A DNA stretch of 64,000 nt. It comes from Planoprotostelium fungivorum (taxonomy: Eukaryota > Evosea > Variosea > Cavosteliida > Cavosteliaceae). The position numbers and the translations under genes were made by a program. Shown here piece after piece: positions 43,270 to 55,732 of the stretch. Within the stretch, counting starts at the first letter, position 1. Every line of letters begins with the position of its first letter. The notes below the pieces were generated by a model, which saw only the letters and a program-made list of their open reading frames with translations, was not told where the DNA came from and searched no databases. Where the stretch lies: the NCBI GenBank assembly GCA_003024175.1, contig MDYQ01000463.1:62001-126000 (forward strand), written 5' to 3'.

Positions 43270-46200
43270 TTATAACAGAACGTCTTCACTCACTTGAACT
43301 TCCATGTCTTCTCCCCTATCAGTCATCTGCCACTCCTCATCAAACATTCCAACGGACATCTCCTCCATCTCCTCTTCCTGTCCACCTTCACTCCCCTCCC
43401 TCTCTCTCCTCTCACCTCTTCCACTCCCTCCCTCTCTCTCCTCTCACCTCTTCCACTCCCTCCCTCACCTCCCTCACTTCACTCTTCTCCTTATTTCTAA
43501 CGTAGAGTGTCTCCTCTATCGTTCCCCTTGTGAACATCCTGACGATCTGTGTCTCTCTCGTCTGTCCCATTCGATAGATACGACCGAAGACTGTTTGTCA
43601 TTGAATCGATACGATGGCGTTGTAGAGAGGTCGTCACCTTGTAATTCGTCGCCTGGTGTGGAAGAAGGCTCGTAGAGTAATAATTTCGTGGCTTCGATCA
43701 AATTTAAACCGCTGCTGCCTAATTTCATGGGGAGGAGGAGAACTTGACCTCCTTCTGATTTCTTGAAATCTTTTCTTTCGTCAGCTTTTCAAAAAAGAAT
43801 TTTCACTTTGATCTTTTCCATTCTATTTTCGAGTGGAGATTTTTCTCACCGGATAAAAATTGTGCGATTTTCGATTTTCCTTTCGCGTAGATACGTGGAA
43901 TCTGGGCGTCGTCGAGGGTGGAGGCAAGAAGGTCCAACGTATCGTTCCATTCAGACGCCACAATGACCTATCCATCATTTTATTTCTATATTATATTTTT
44001 TATAAAAATTTTCACCTTGCTGCCCTGAGCCGTAAGTGTCGCCACGGTATCAATAAATTTTTCCAATTTTCTCCCGACGCTTTTTCGTGTTAAAAGATAT
44101 TTGAGATTGAAAAAAACAATTGAAATTTCCATGAGAACTTCATTTCACCTGTCCATTTTCGCACCGTTCATGGTCTCGAACGATTGTGCCGTCTGCATGC
44201 ACAGGAGGTGAAAGATGGAAGACATGACTTGTCTCAGCCTCGACGCGTTCGTTTCGTCCTCTATGACGTCACAGGTGTAGCTGGGTAAGAGGGACCACAC
44301 GTAGCGGCCGTATGCCTTGTGAAGGTTCAAGAGACACTTTGCTTCTTCTCCAAAGAAGACTTTGCTGCTGAGCCTGCCGTTGTGATCGTTGGCCATGGTT
44401 TGTATCGCTTGATGTCCTTCTCTGATTTGCAGTGGATGCAGCCAGATGATGCGTGATGGGAAGAAGGAGCATCTAGTTGGATGAGCCGTCGATGACGTGT
44501 AATCGACGATGTACTGTGGTACATCGAATCGATGTCCGATTTGATGTGACGTTTCACCTCTGGGTGAAGTTGCAGATGACAAGAGTGGTAGCCATCTGAT
44601 GGCTTGGCTTCTGGCCAAATATATCTCCCTGTGTCTCTCAGTGTGACCTCTCATTTCACACACCCACCAGCACATCTCCTTCTCACCCCACTGATCATCA
44701 TCATCTGTCTCTCCATACACCGATTTCAACTCTTCGTTCATTTCTTCGTGTGCCTCTCTCATTTCCCCAACTTGTATCTCATATCTGTTCGACATCAGTG
44801 AACCATCGTTTCACATCACACTCACTCGTTCCATTTCTCTTCTCTGGACTGATCGAATTGCTGCATCATGTGATCACTCAACTCTGTGATGATCGATACG
44901 TCTGCCGTATCTCCCTCGATCTGCCGTATCTCTTCTTGTCCTCGGATGGATAGATCCATCAAGTCCCAGTGATCTTTCGATTTCACTCGATGGATCTGCT
45001 GGCAGGGAGTCAGATCGAAGACAAGAGAGAGAGAGGTTCACCGTGGAATAGATGTCGTGGATGTATTGAGGAAGGTGACGTAACAGCCAACAGTAGAGGT
45101 AACCGAGGCTGTGGAGGTGATGGGGTACCTCTGGATCCCACGGCTTACCACTTCCCCGTACATACTATCGAATCAAGGCGCGTCATCACTATGAAGATAT
45201 GCATGGTGTCGGTGCTTATGTGATCATACGATGTAGAGGGGAAGGAGATGTGTAGAAGAATCATCTCACCACCCATTTTCCGGACACTCTCGTCATCTTG
45301 GGGTCTGTCACGGCGCTGGGTCCGACGGAGAAATGGCACGCGATCTGTCTCAGACTCATGTCAGTCGCCCCTCTGAACTTTTGAAACTGATAGAAGATCT
45401 TCTCCACGCTAGTCTGTACCACGGGCACGACCCTCTCTGATTGCTTGGGAATGACGATGTCTGCCTCCACGTCACTCTTTGTGTTCCTCCAGCAGATGAG
45501 CCTGAAGGATGTCAGATGAACGGTGATGTCTATACATGTTCATCACCTCATGACGTGAGATATGGTGTTGATGGACTCCTCGTGCTCGTGAGATGAATTC
45601 TTCCACCATATCGATTCGGATAATTGAGGTAAGCCGATGAATAAGAAGAGACCGTAGAGGTCTTTCAGTTCTCCGTTGCGGAGTGGAGTGCCAGACACAC
45701 ACCACTTGATGTGAGAAGACAGACGTAGGGCACTCTTTGCTGTCTTTGAATTGGTCGATTCTACCGTCTGTGAAGATGTCATGGACGCGTGTGAAGGAGA
45801 AGATGTATGGACGATGTGGTGGATAACTCACTTGACATTCATCTATGATGCATCTGTACCAATCGACATACTTGAGTGGTGTTCCTAAAAAGTTCCTGAC
45901 GTCCGTTTGGTCTCCCTGTCCTTCCATCAACTGGTTATTCAGCTCTTCATTCATGACATCGTAGCAAGTTACGACGATGTCATATTCGGCCAGTTGGATG
46001 GGATGAATCAGACCGTTACGGATACCACGGTAGATCAAATATTTGAGACCACCTATTGGTGTCAGTGTAGTCTTACGTGATGGTACGTACCCGGCCGTAA
46101 GTGCTTCTTCAGTTCTTCGGCCCATTGTTTTTGGATAGTTGTGGGACATATGACCAAGGTCGCTTTACTTGATACCTAACAGAAGCGTCATCGTCTGTCC

Positions 46201-47740
46201 GTATATGGTGAATGAAACATCTCACCCTGGCCTCAATGTATAGAGATGCACACTTGTCACAGTAAGAGGCAAATTGGCTTCCTTCGTCTTCTGTCTTGTG
46301 TCCACAAGCGCGACAATCGGTGGAGTTCTTGATGCGAGCGTGTATCTTCATCTTCTCTTCCATATGATGAGCCTCCGACCTCGTCATCCTGCACTCCACT
46401 CAGTCTCGCTCTCTTCATACGTCACACGAAGATATATTACCTCTTGTTGTGAACCACAGAGGACGCCTCTTTCTCCAAACGATCGTTCAGTTTCGAGCTG
46501 ATGGGGAGATAGTTCAAATTGGGTCGATGAGCGATCAAACCGATGGTAGTCAACGTCTTGCCCAATCCCATCTCATCTGCCAGGATTCCACCTTAAGATG
46601 TCACGTGAGATGTCGTGAGAGTATTACCTCGAAGAGGGGGAGAGGTGAGATCTTCTGATTGGAGTGATTCTACAATGGGGCAAGATCGATTGACATCAAT
46701 GCCCAATATCGCATCACGGAAGCCGTTTAAGCCTGAAATTTCGTTGAGATTTGTTCGATTCGGAGGCACTTACCCTTGGACGTGACGAAGTTTGGACACC
46801 GGACGGAAGGAAAAGGCTGATCTGAATTCTCCCTCTCGGCCATCCAGTGAATCGCCTCCAATTGATGTCTCTTCAGTCTCGTCAACAACGCGTTCGGTTG
46901 TGCGATAGCGATGGACCCCCTGTACTTATTCAATCCAATTGTGATGAAGTATACAGAAGAGTCTTAACCTCTTTGGCTTCAGAGAGCGAAGTATCGTATC
47001 GGTACAGAAGGGAGGTTCGAACGAGTTGAGTTTGGTGATCAACTCCTTCAGAGCTCCACGTTGAGTGTCGGAGAAGGAGTGGGTTCTTGCAGTTTGTGTC
47101 AGAAAGAACCGCATGTGATCACGATCTTCGGATGGATGGGTTCGAGCTCGAACCAAGTCTTCATCGAAGAGGCATTGGCAACGGTCTAAATCGAACTGAA
47201 GAGTTGTAAGTTACGAATGTAGGAGAGAAGGTGAAACCTTGGAGAGGATGTACGAGGGAGAGGAGTCGTCTGAATGCATTGTCGTGTCAGAGATGGGAAG
47301 TCCACCCAGATGAAAGATCAGGTCTTGATCTTCGGTTGAGGCTTCTGCACGACTCGAAGGTGGAGATTCGGGAACGGTGGTTTCATCTGGGCTTGAATCT
47401 TCGTCCAAGTGAATGACGACTTTGATCCGAGAAGAATCAGAACGAGACCGGTTGGGTCCGGAGCCACCTTTGACGTACTTGGGAAGTGGAATCAACTCAC
47501 GAGGGACATCTTCGATCTGCGATGAACAATTACATACAGCTCACCGAACACTTGACGCACCTTCTGTTTCTTTGGGGGATCTATATTTAAGATGTTATCG
47601 TTAATTTCATTGTTCGTAGAGCGCCTCCTCTTGATGCTGGGAGCTAGCAATCCTTGAGACAAGCCGTTGAATACTTGACTCTCGGATCTACCTTCTCTAG
47701 CCTTCTTATCTGCATCTGTATCTGCTGATCTCGTCCTCAT
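43270..47740 (-). CDS. SHPRH-like SNF2-family ATPase
   Basis: Relative of SHPRH/Irc20/Rad5, which remodel chromatin or ubiquitinate PCNA in damage tolerance. The start MRTRSADTDADKKAREGRSE at 47740 leads to a disordered N-terminus. Then come LLTRLKRHQLEAIHWMAERE, Walker A GGILADEMGLGKTLT, and a zinc-binding insert CRACGHKTEDEGSQFASYCD plus KC placed, as in SHPRH, between helicase motifs I and Ia. VVTCYDVMN, CIIDECQ (motif II), WCVSGTPLRNGELKDLYGLF and a helical spacer follow. The C-terminal lobe shows SKVIVASEWNDTLDLLASTL, MKLGSSGLNLIEATKLLLYE and GRIYRMGQTRETQIVRM with TIEETLYV. I did not find a C3HC4 RING in the spacer. End EVQVSEDVLL at 43270. Confidence 0.85.
43395..43485. repeat. Pyrimidine-rich tandem repeat in SHPRH-like intron
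   Basis: On the plus strand a unit of about 36 bases (TCCCTCTCTCTCCTCTCACC, then TCTTCCACTCCC) is present twice in tandem, with a partial third copy. It lies in an intron of the SHPRH-like gene near its 3' end. Confidence 0.8.
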
Positions 47741-47893
47741 TGCATTTGAAAAGAAATGATAAATTCCAGAGTTAGAGGAATTGTATTCTTTATTCAAAAG
47801 AGGATTGCAAAATTGTTTCTCTCTTCCCCCTTCCTCACGATCTTCCTCGCAAACAGGCCGCTCATCTGCAACACGATTGAGTCATCTGCAACA

Positions 47894-49163
47894 TCAAATC
47901 TTCACAATCACATTACTCTCTGTCGGTGTCTCTTTCGTCTTCTCATAAAAGGTGTAGACTAGCTTCTTAGACTTGTGCTCCGTCTTCTGTTCCATCCCCA
48001 ACTTGTCCATGATTTCTCCTAGAATTTCGTCCGAACAATACCTGGAATTTTCTACGCAGGGGAGAGGTAAAACCAAGGCACAGTGACCTCCCATCTTTAA
48101 GAGGCTGCAGCTCTTCATGAGCACTGTAGAGAGTCAGAGATGGAGGAGGAGATGAACTCACTCTTTCCACGTTTTCTGGGATCACCGACAAAGTTGACGA
48201 CGAGAGAGAGGCAGACGACGTCGTATGATTTGGGAGCAGTTGAGATGGGACACTTCTTTTCTCCTTCATCCTGATGATGATTGAGAAGATGATCGGTGTG
48301 CACATGAGGAATTGTCTTGAAAGTGGAGAGGAGAATATGGATGATACATGATACACGAAAGGAAGACGATGAGCGTAGAGATGGATGATAGACACACCTC
48401 CTCTTGGTCTTTCTCTTCTTCTTTAAAACCGACCAGCCCTTCTGATTTCTCTTCCTCACCATCCAGCGTCACAGACAGAAAGTCCAGACGATGGATCTGT
48501 CTCACCATCAATCATCACACTCTCATGGACGACTCACCTGTGGAGTGGTAGGGTTCAAATCGATCGCTGTACAGTGAATCCACTTCTGTGGATAATTGAA
48601 ATGCAAAGCTCCCACATCGAGCAGCCGCATCGGTCTATCATCGGTGAAACCACCTTTCTTCTTTAATTCAGTGAGCTTGTTCGTGATCCATGGAGTCGTC
48701 GTCGAGTTCGCGCTCTTCTTCTCCCCTCGAATGGACATGGACTGGTAGACGGGGAGTCCACCCAAGGCATCAAGTCTGTCTCTCACTCGCGTGATCTCTG
48801 CTTCTGTTTCCTGGATGAGATCAGATTTAGATGATGTGATGTGTAAGATACCTGGAGAAGATGATCTTCTTCGTCTTTTGGATCGGATGTCAGCTGACTC
48901 TTTCTGTCAATAGATTTCTCCAACTGCTTCTGCAATGCGTGAAACTCTGTGATCAGAATCTGATGTCCCTTCTTCTTGTCGCTCTTCGAAATCTTCCCTC
49001 CATCCGATTTCTCTTTCAACATCTTTTTGATCGTCTCTTGTTCTTTTGTGACAGTGATGGGTTTATGATTGACTACATGCTTCTTCTTTTTCTTCTTCTT
49101 CTGTCTGTTGTCTACTTCATGGTTTCCCTCTGCAGGTCTCTTCGTTCCCCCTTGGTCACTCAT
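47894..49163 (-). CDS. BMT2: BMT2-like 25S/28S rRNA adenine-N1 methyltransferase
   Basis: Nucleolar SAM-dependent enzyme that makes m1A on large-subunit rRNA in yeast. Start MSDQGGTKRPAEGNHEVDNR at 49163, with a Lys-rich nucleolar-type N-terminus (RQKKKKKKKHVVNHK). Then RVRDRLDALGGLPVYQSMSI, the SAM-binding motif RLLDVGALHFNY with IHCTAIDLNP, FDVVCLSLVVNFV-like motif IV (YDVVCLSLVVNFVGDPRKRG), and LLKMGGHCALVLPLPCVENS with the end ESNVIVKI. GALHFNY rather than a Gly-rich loop is characteristic of this family. Five or more exons. Confidence 0.88.
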
Positions 49164-49816
49164 GGATCCGAATGTCGGCGGGAGATTGAGAATCAGAGGC
49201 GGCAATTTTTGGACCACAACCGGCCGTCAGCAGCTCATCAGCATCGAATCGAAGAGTTCACCCAATAGTGGCGCTCTGTCAACTCTTTTGTTGGGGCGCA
49301 AGAGATGCTTTGGAAAGCATCTGGCAACAATAACTCTAACAACAGAAAGCAGGAGGTATGGATGAGCCGTCATCTCGAAATTAAGATCAATGCAGGCATC
49401 CAGTTTGAATAATTTCGGTATCAGTGGGAGAAAGATCAGCATCGAACCGAAAGAAACATTTCATGAGGATCTTCCTGGTATCCACTTGAGCGTCCATCCA
49501 CCACCGACTCATCTTCCAAAATTGTCATCTGTATTAACATGTATGCCATCTCTTCTCAGCTTCAATTGAATCTCGACAGCTTTTGGGGTGTCCGACGATA
49601 CGTTTGGTTGCAGAGGCGCAGAGAAATATAGGAACACACAGCACGGCCGGAGATCTTCTCAAGAGCTCACGACCGAATACTCTAAGGTGAGATCACCTGT
49701 CCACCACTGCTTACGAACCATAGAAGTCGCATCAAGAGAGGAGACAAGTTTCTGCACCGTCTCGCTTCACAACTCACAACACTGCCCTCCGTTCACGATC
49801 TTCCAACTATAACGTG
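49164..49816. other. Intergenic between BMT2 and CCP1-like genes
   Basis: About 650 bases between divergent starts. A 71-codon minus-strand frame (49227-49442) and a second short one (MSRWWMDAQVDTRKILMKCF) overlap but cannot be joined convincingly. No RNA gene was seen. Confidence 0.45.
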
Positions 49817-52800
49817 ATGGATCCCGTTTTCAGCTCTTTCCCATCGAGGAATGCCTCGGCATCTGACCTGATCTCACCTTCATCTCACGCTCAAGTCCAT
49901 CTGTCTCCGGTCAAAACAGAGAGCACACACAACATGAGCCCGGCGAGGGAGTCGAGTATATACGCCTTCGCAGCCCATGCGAGAGAGGCGATGGCGGCTC
50001 GTGAGATCGTTGTAGCCAGAGATCCCTCGTCTGTACCTCAAAATGCTTCTACCACCCAGCCGACACCTCAGACAAAGGCACAAGTCAACGAGATGACCAA
50101 CACCGATGAGGTGAATTGCACCGCACGTTATCACCCTCTAAAGACCACAGGTGCTGGTGGTGAACATTCCCAGGAAAACGAGTGGTACCAAAAAGAAGAA
50201 GGTACCCCCCACACTTACCAACCTGCAAGTGAACAAGGGTAATCCGGAAGATTGGAAGGACAAATATTCCGAATTGATCGAAACGATGAAGACCTGTACT
50301 GAAGGTGAGATGGGATATTTGAAGTTCTCTCACTGTACATAGACAACGAAGAATACCTGGAAAACACGAGAGAACTCATCAAGAAGCACGGTATCCACAC
50401 GGTGGTGAAGATCTTACAGTTGGTCAACGGTAGAGAGGAAGATTGGCTCGCGCAGTTGGCTTGTGCGGTACTCATCACCACGACGAGTAACGGTGAGGGA
50501 GAGGAGGACATGTGACGTTCTGAACGTCAGCAGCGAAACTTTGTAATCAATTCGTGAAGAAGGGAGCGACTCGGGCTGTCATGACAACGATGCACAAGCA
50601 CTGTGGCAACGCACAGATCATGGGACTCATCATCGAGATATTGGAGAGAGCTGCGAAGAAGGGTGAGTGACATCTGGTGACGATGTCACATCACCGTTTC
50701 GTCATCGCATCGGGCACGACTGATGAGGATGAACAGAGAAGAGGCTGTCTCTGTTATTGCGATTAGAAGGAGGCATCCCTGTGCTTCTCAACTCACTGAA
50801 GCAACACGGAGACGACCTCGTTTACTTGCAGAAAGCCGGCAGTCTCCTCTCTATCTTGTCTTTTCGCAACGGTGAATCATCTGAGATCGTGCGAAAATCA
50901 CTGAAGACGTTTTGATAGCGAACAATGTGGTCATATTATTGAAAGAAGGGTCCGTGGAACAGATATTTGGCTTGATCAAACTTCACCTGGGCGAGCACAA
51001 ATTGTTAATCATCCTCATGAGTGTGTTGTACAATCTCAGTCGTTCAGGTGAGGTTGGAGATGTAGAGATCATGGCTGATGAATGAAGAAAACAATGCGAA
51101 AGTGTTCATCAAATCTTACGATGGATGCATGGAGCAGTTGTTCGAGATCCTGGAGAAATACTCCACGAATGAATCGGTCGTCAAGGTTACTCTCTCCATT
51201 CTCAAAAATTTGAGCAATAACGGTAAATCTTCTCTTCATCACCACGATCATGTTCTGACGTCTCTACAGTTGTGGGCAGATCTTACATCAAGAAGATGTT
51301 ACATTCCATCAGACAGATCTCTCTGCTCCACAGTGACAAGAAGATCGTCGTGAGTCCTCTGTTTTTCAGTTTATCTCACTGATTCCGATAGCTGAATCTG
51401 GTCTGCTCCATTGTGTATAAGATATCACCTATGACCTCCCCCATTCCCAAAGATGGCTTCACCTATCACATACCATCCATCGAAATCGTTCCAGAACAGT
51501 TTACACCACAAACGAACGATAGCGAGCCCACCATCGATGAAGAGAACGACGGAGAAGTATGAACATCTGATCATCACGGCACAGACTCATCTCAAACAGG
51601 TGGAATTCGGTCTCGTGGATGAGGAAGTCATCGATGCGAGTTTATTGAACGTACCGGAGATGGATTACGAAGAAGGAGACGAAATCATCGATGGGGATGG
51701 GAACAATGAAGATCAAGAGGAGGTGGGCGAGGTTTCATTCACGATACATCTTCTGATGCTCCATCAGCAAGAAGAGACACCGAGGAGGGAGAGGTGAACG
51801 ACATCATCTCATTCGTGGAGACTGAATGATATAGATTTATCACCAACTTGGATCGAAATACCATCATGAAATTTTTCCCTGAATTTTACAATGAAGAATA
51901 TGAAGTGGAATCAAACAACCGAGATGGTGAAACCTAACCATGAGATTCTTTTGAAAAATAGCTGATGTTATTCCAGGAATCTTTGGATGGGACAGTAATG
52001 TATATAAAGGATGTAAAGAATGGATCATGCCGCCACCACAACACCCAGGGTTGCCACCCAGAGACAAGGAATTTCTTCACGTGGAAGACTGCGAGAAACT
52101 GTCCATCAAGATGATGCTCCACGATCTCGAGGTGAACGTGTCCCGACGACGTAGATCTGATGGAGAATCAGCTCCTCAGCTCCAACACGGAGAGGAGAAT
52201 CGTATACGATCTGAAAGATGGGGTGAGGCACCGCCAGCCGGATGATCTACAATTCGAATCGCGATTTGAATGTGGGAACTTGAGGAGAGTTCAACGCATC
52301 GGACCCACTGAATACGACGTCATCACCAACGTAGATGTGAACTGTGTCACTCATACGCAGGTGAATCAATATCTACATCGCACGTTCATCTGATGGATGA
52401 ACAGTGGTTTTACTTCAGAGTCACGAATATGACGAGTGGTCTGACGTACAAGTTCAATATTATCAACATGGAGAAACCATCCAGCGAATACAACAGTGGA
52501 ATGATGCCCCTGTTCTATTCGAAGGAGAGAGCGGAGCAGAGGGATCTCGGTTGGACGAGGGAAGGGTTCGATATCTGTTATTACAAGAACCAGTACATGC
52601 ACCACGCTCAGAAAGACGGAAAGGTCAATCACTTCCACACGTTAACCTTCCGCCTGGCTTTTCCCTACGACGAAGACGAATGTTACCTGGCTTGCTGTTA
52701 TCCTTACACGGCCACAATGTTGAAGGTGATACAACGATGGGGGCGACGAGAGGCTAACGTGACCAGGAGCATCTATTGAGTCTCGAGGATGAACCAAACA

Positions 52801-53717
52801 TCAGGAACAAGATGAGAAGAACTACTCTCTGTAAGACGATGGCGGGTAACAGTACAGATCTGCTCACCATCACCACTTTCCCTGCATCGAAGGAAGTCAT
52901 ACGAGTGAGAATGAAAGCATCGATTATATCTTAATCGATGTGATACAGAGTCGTCCAGTAGTCGTCCTCACCTCTCGCGTGCATCCAGGAGAGAGTCAAG
53001 CGAGTACGATGATGCAGGGCTGCATCGATTTTCTCTTGGGTGATTCAGATGAGGCTTCCTGGTTGAGAGATCGAATGGTCTTCAAGGTGAAGATTCAAGC
53101 GGTGGAAGACTGAAGAATTGAAAGGTCATCCCCATGCTGAATATGGATGGTGTCGTGGAGGGCAACCACAGGTGTTCTCTGTCTGCGGTCGATTTGAATC
53201 GTCAGTGGATCGATCCCAGCCCCAAATTACATCCGGAAGTCTTCCACACGAAACAATTGATGATGCACACGCTCAACGAAGGACAAGACATCAAGCTGTT
53301 CGTAGATCTCCACGGACACTTTCGAAAGAAGAACATATTCATGTTCGGGTGCAACCATGATGGCAGGCCAGACCTCAAATACAAAGAGGCTGTCTTCCCC
53401 TTCATGCTCAGCCGCATCGATTCGAACTTCAATTTCGATGGCTGCTCTTTCAAGGTGGGTCGTTTATCTCTACTTGAAGTGACTCGATTCAGATCCCCCA
53501 ATCGAAAAAGTCTTGCGGAAGAGTGGTTGGCGGTCGATCGTTGAACATCTTGAACAGCTTCACGATGGAGGCGTCGTTCAGCGGGATGGACGTGGGAACC
53601 AATCGAGGGCACCATCTCGACATAGAATACCTCTTGAGGATCGGACACAGTCTGATCAAGACGCTGTACACGTATACCACGGACGACCTCCAAGTGTTCG
53701 AGGTGATCTTCGAATGA
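49817..53717 (+). CDS. CCP1/AGTPBP1-like cytosolic metallocarboxypeptidase with ARM-type repeats
   Basis: M14D enzymes of this type remove glutamate from tubulin tails. Start MDPVFSSFPSRNASASDLIS at 49817. A disordered Ser/Thr-rich segment precedes armadillo-like helical repeats over about eight exons (YLENTRELIKKHGIHTVVKI, LSLLLRLEGGIPVLLNSLKQ, LLIILMSVLYNLSRS, VVKVTLSILKNLSNN). An acidic linker follows. Then comes the CCP N-domain (DLQFESRFECGNLRRVQRI, WFYFRVTNMTSGLTYKFNII) and the catalytic domain. Zinc ligands are in SRVHPGES and KLFVDLHGHF, the substrate-binding block is SAVDLNRQW, and the catalytic Glu is in NSFTMEASFSG. All active-site residues are present. The exon chain is continuous from repeats to peptidase. 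Confidence 0.9.
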
Positions 53718-54047
53718 GCTGGCGACCGTGTCTGAAAAGTGTAGATTCGGGAGATGTTATTGGCACAATCGGAAGATTTCGCACCGCTTCGAACGAAGAA
53801 GAAAGCTGTACGAAAGAAGAGCGGAAAGAAGAAGACGTGATAAAGTGCTCTAAATGGATTTATCTATCTACTCGTTGTAGTTTCTCGGAATGATGATTTT
53901 TATTGCCATGAAACTTCCGATTCCGTTGATGCAAAATCATTCTGTTGCAAACACGAACTTGAACAAGTCGCAACAGCTTGAATGATGTAAGTGATACACA
54001 CGACACACCATCACTGAACCATTTCAAGGAACAACCAGAGAACACAG
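53718..54047. other. Short intergenic interval
   Basis: Between the CCP1-like stop and the U-box ATG. It may contain a 5' UTR exon ending TTGAATGAT/GTAAGT with acceptor TTTCAAG near 54028. Nothing else is recognised. Confidence 0.4.
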
Positions 54048-54891
54048 ATGAGGACGAAACTCTGCCGCGCCAGAAGACAGACACTCTTACACCAGAGCGA
54101 GAGAGAGGAGATGCAGATTTGCAGGGATGCTTTGGCAGAATCCTTGCAGGAACTAGAGAAGAGCCTCCGAGAGGTGACACCTCGCAGTCAGCTTCACCCA
54201 AGCTGACATGATGACAGAATGAGATGAGACTGAGAGATCATGATGAGTCCGTTGAGGCAGCCAAGCTCTTCCTTCAGAAGGCATTGACCGATCGCGCAGG
54301 ATTGGCCAAGCTTCTTGAAGATGTGAGATCTGAGCTCGAGCTCACGCGATCTGGCGTCGTTGATGCTGATCGCAGGCTGCAGACCTACGACGACATTCTT
54401 CTAGAGGACAGACAGAGAGAGAACGGTATCACGAAGGACCAACCCATGTGGATCTCCTCCACGGCCAACGGCGCTCTAAGAAGGTGAGTCGCAGAGAAAG
54501 ATACCAGCTCACCTCGTCATGCAGCTTAAGAACTGCCCTCTCCGCCAGCGTCAGCGTTATCAATCGCATGTCCCTGTCCCCCGTTCAACCCAGAACTACA
54601 CCACAGAGGAACAGACTACCCATAGCTGCCAGGTTACCCTCCAGCAAGAGGAAGTTTATCGATATCGTGGAGGAAGACTTGCAATGTCCCATATCGAAAG
54701 AGGTCATGGATGATCCAGTCTTGACCGCAGACGGCCACACCTACGAGAGATCCAACATCGTGGCTTGGTTTCAGAGAGGCAACCGAACATCACCCGTGAC
54801 CAACGCACCGTTGGACAGCTTCACCTTGATACCCAACCGTAGAGTCAAGTCCATGATCGAAACGTTCAAAGACAGAAGGGGAAATGTATAA
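54048..54891 (+). CDS. U-box E3 ubiquitin ligase with coiled coil
   Basis: Start MRTKLCRARRQTLLHQSERE at 54048. Helical coiled-coil exons follow (ICRDALAESLQELEKSLRE, AAKLFLQKALTDRAGLAKLL, RSELELTRSGVVDADRRLQT). After a Ser/Arg-rich linker comes a C-terminal U-box: EEDLQCPISKEVMDDPVLTA, DGHTYERSNIVAWF, NAPLDSFTLIPNRRVKSMIE. The CPI...DPV...DG.TYER pattern is diagnostic and complete, so E2 binding is expected. The order (coiled coil, then U-box at the C-terminus) is simple; the substrate is unknown. Three exons join in frame. Confidence 0.9.
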
Positions 54892-55055
54892 AGTATGAAT
54901 ATCGTCGCTCGTCTGTCGTTTCACATGATAGTTACAGGTACATATTTATATATGCCTTTCGCCTACAGAGTGTATCCGAGCGGCTCAGGTCTGTAGATCG
55001 TCGAGTTGCTCTCTTGTGCCTGCGCGATCGTCAGGCACCATCGATCCATCTCGTT

Positions 55056-55663
55056 TCAAATCACCGCCGCCATTCGGGGGAAGAGATTATAAGTGATGTA
55101 TGCAGAACCATCTGCTGGTCCAACAACTTGAGTCGAGATCAAGATGACGTCGATCCATGCACCAAAGAGGAAGCCACCAAAGGTCCCCAACTTCAGCAGA
55201 CCGATGGCAGGATATCCAAGATAAAATCGGTCGACTCCAAAATAACCGAGAAAGACGGAGAGCCCAACGGCCCTTTTGTAATAGTATCCATTGCTGATGA
55301 TGCCGTGAGAATGGATACGATAAGGGTGCTTACGTCGATGTGCAAGGAGATTGGATAGTATAATTACGTGCGCCGAGACATTCTACGCCGTCGAATGCAT
55401 AACATTGTTCTACAGATGGAATCAGTAACGTATTATGATGATTACGATTCTCACGAGTGAAACTGTTGTTGTGACAATTTGAAGGTTCGCCTGTGTACGA
55501 AGATATGTCGGGAGATATGCACTCGAACCTTTTACCATCAGATGCAACCGATCGAATTCACTCACTGCCCCAATCTGAGGGAGTCACAAGATGGTATCTC
55601 ATCGTATCCGACCACCGAACACACGAGAAGGAGAGCGAGTGGAAAGATGAACCGGCACATCAT
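55056..55663 (-). CDS. TM2-domain protein with signal peptide (TM2D-like)
   Basis: Start MMCRFIFPLALLLVCSVVGY at 55663, a signal peptide. A Cys-rich lumenal region (FECISPDISSYTG, NCHNNSF, CYAFDGVECLGARNYTIQSP) precedes the TM2 domain: YYKRAVGLSVFLGYFGVDRF, YLGYPAIGLLKLGTFGG, AWIDVILIS. The DRFYLG turn and the VxCxGxRxF-like Cys motif match animal TM2D1-3 (almondex family, linked to Notch and amyloid biology). Four exons join in frame. The tail is short, ending FPRMAAVI. The role in a single-celled organism is unknown. Confidence 0.87.
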
Positions 55664-55732
55664 TATGCCGATCGATCAGTTGATCTCTGGTTCAGCGAAT
55701 GCTCTCACTACAACACAATTTCTCTCTCCTCT

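Noticed and set aside
49588-49812. 74-codon frame upstream of the CCP1-like gene
   Set aside because: Ends just before the CCP1-like start in another frame and lacks any domain; most likely 5' UTR or promoter.
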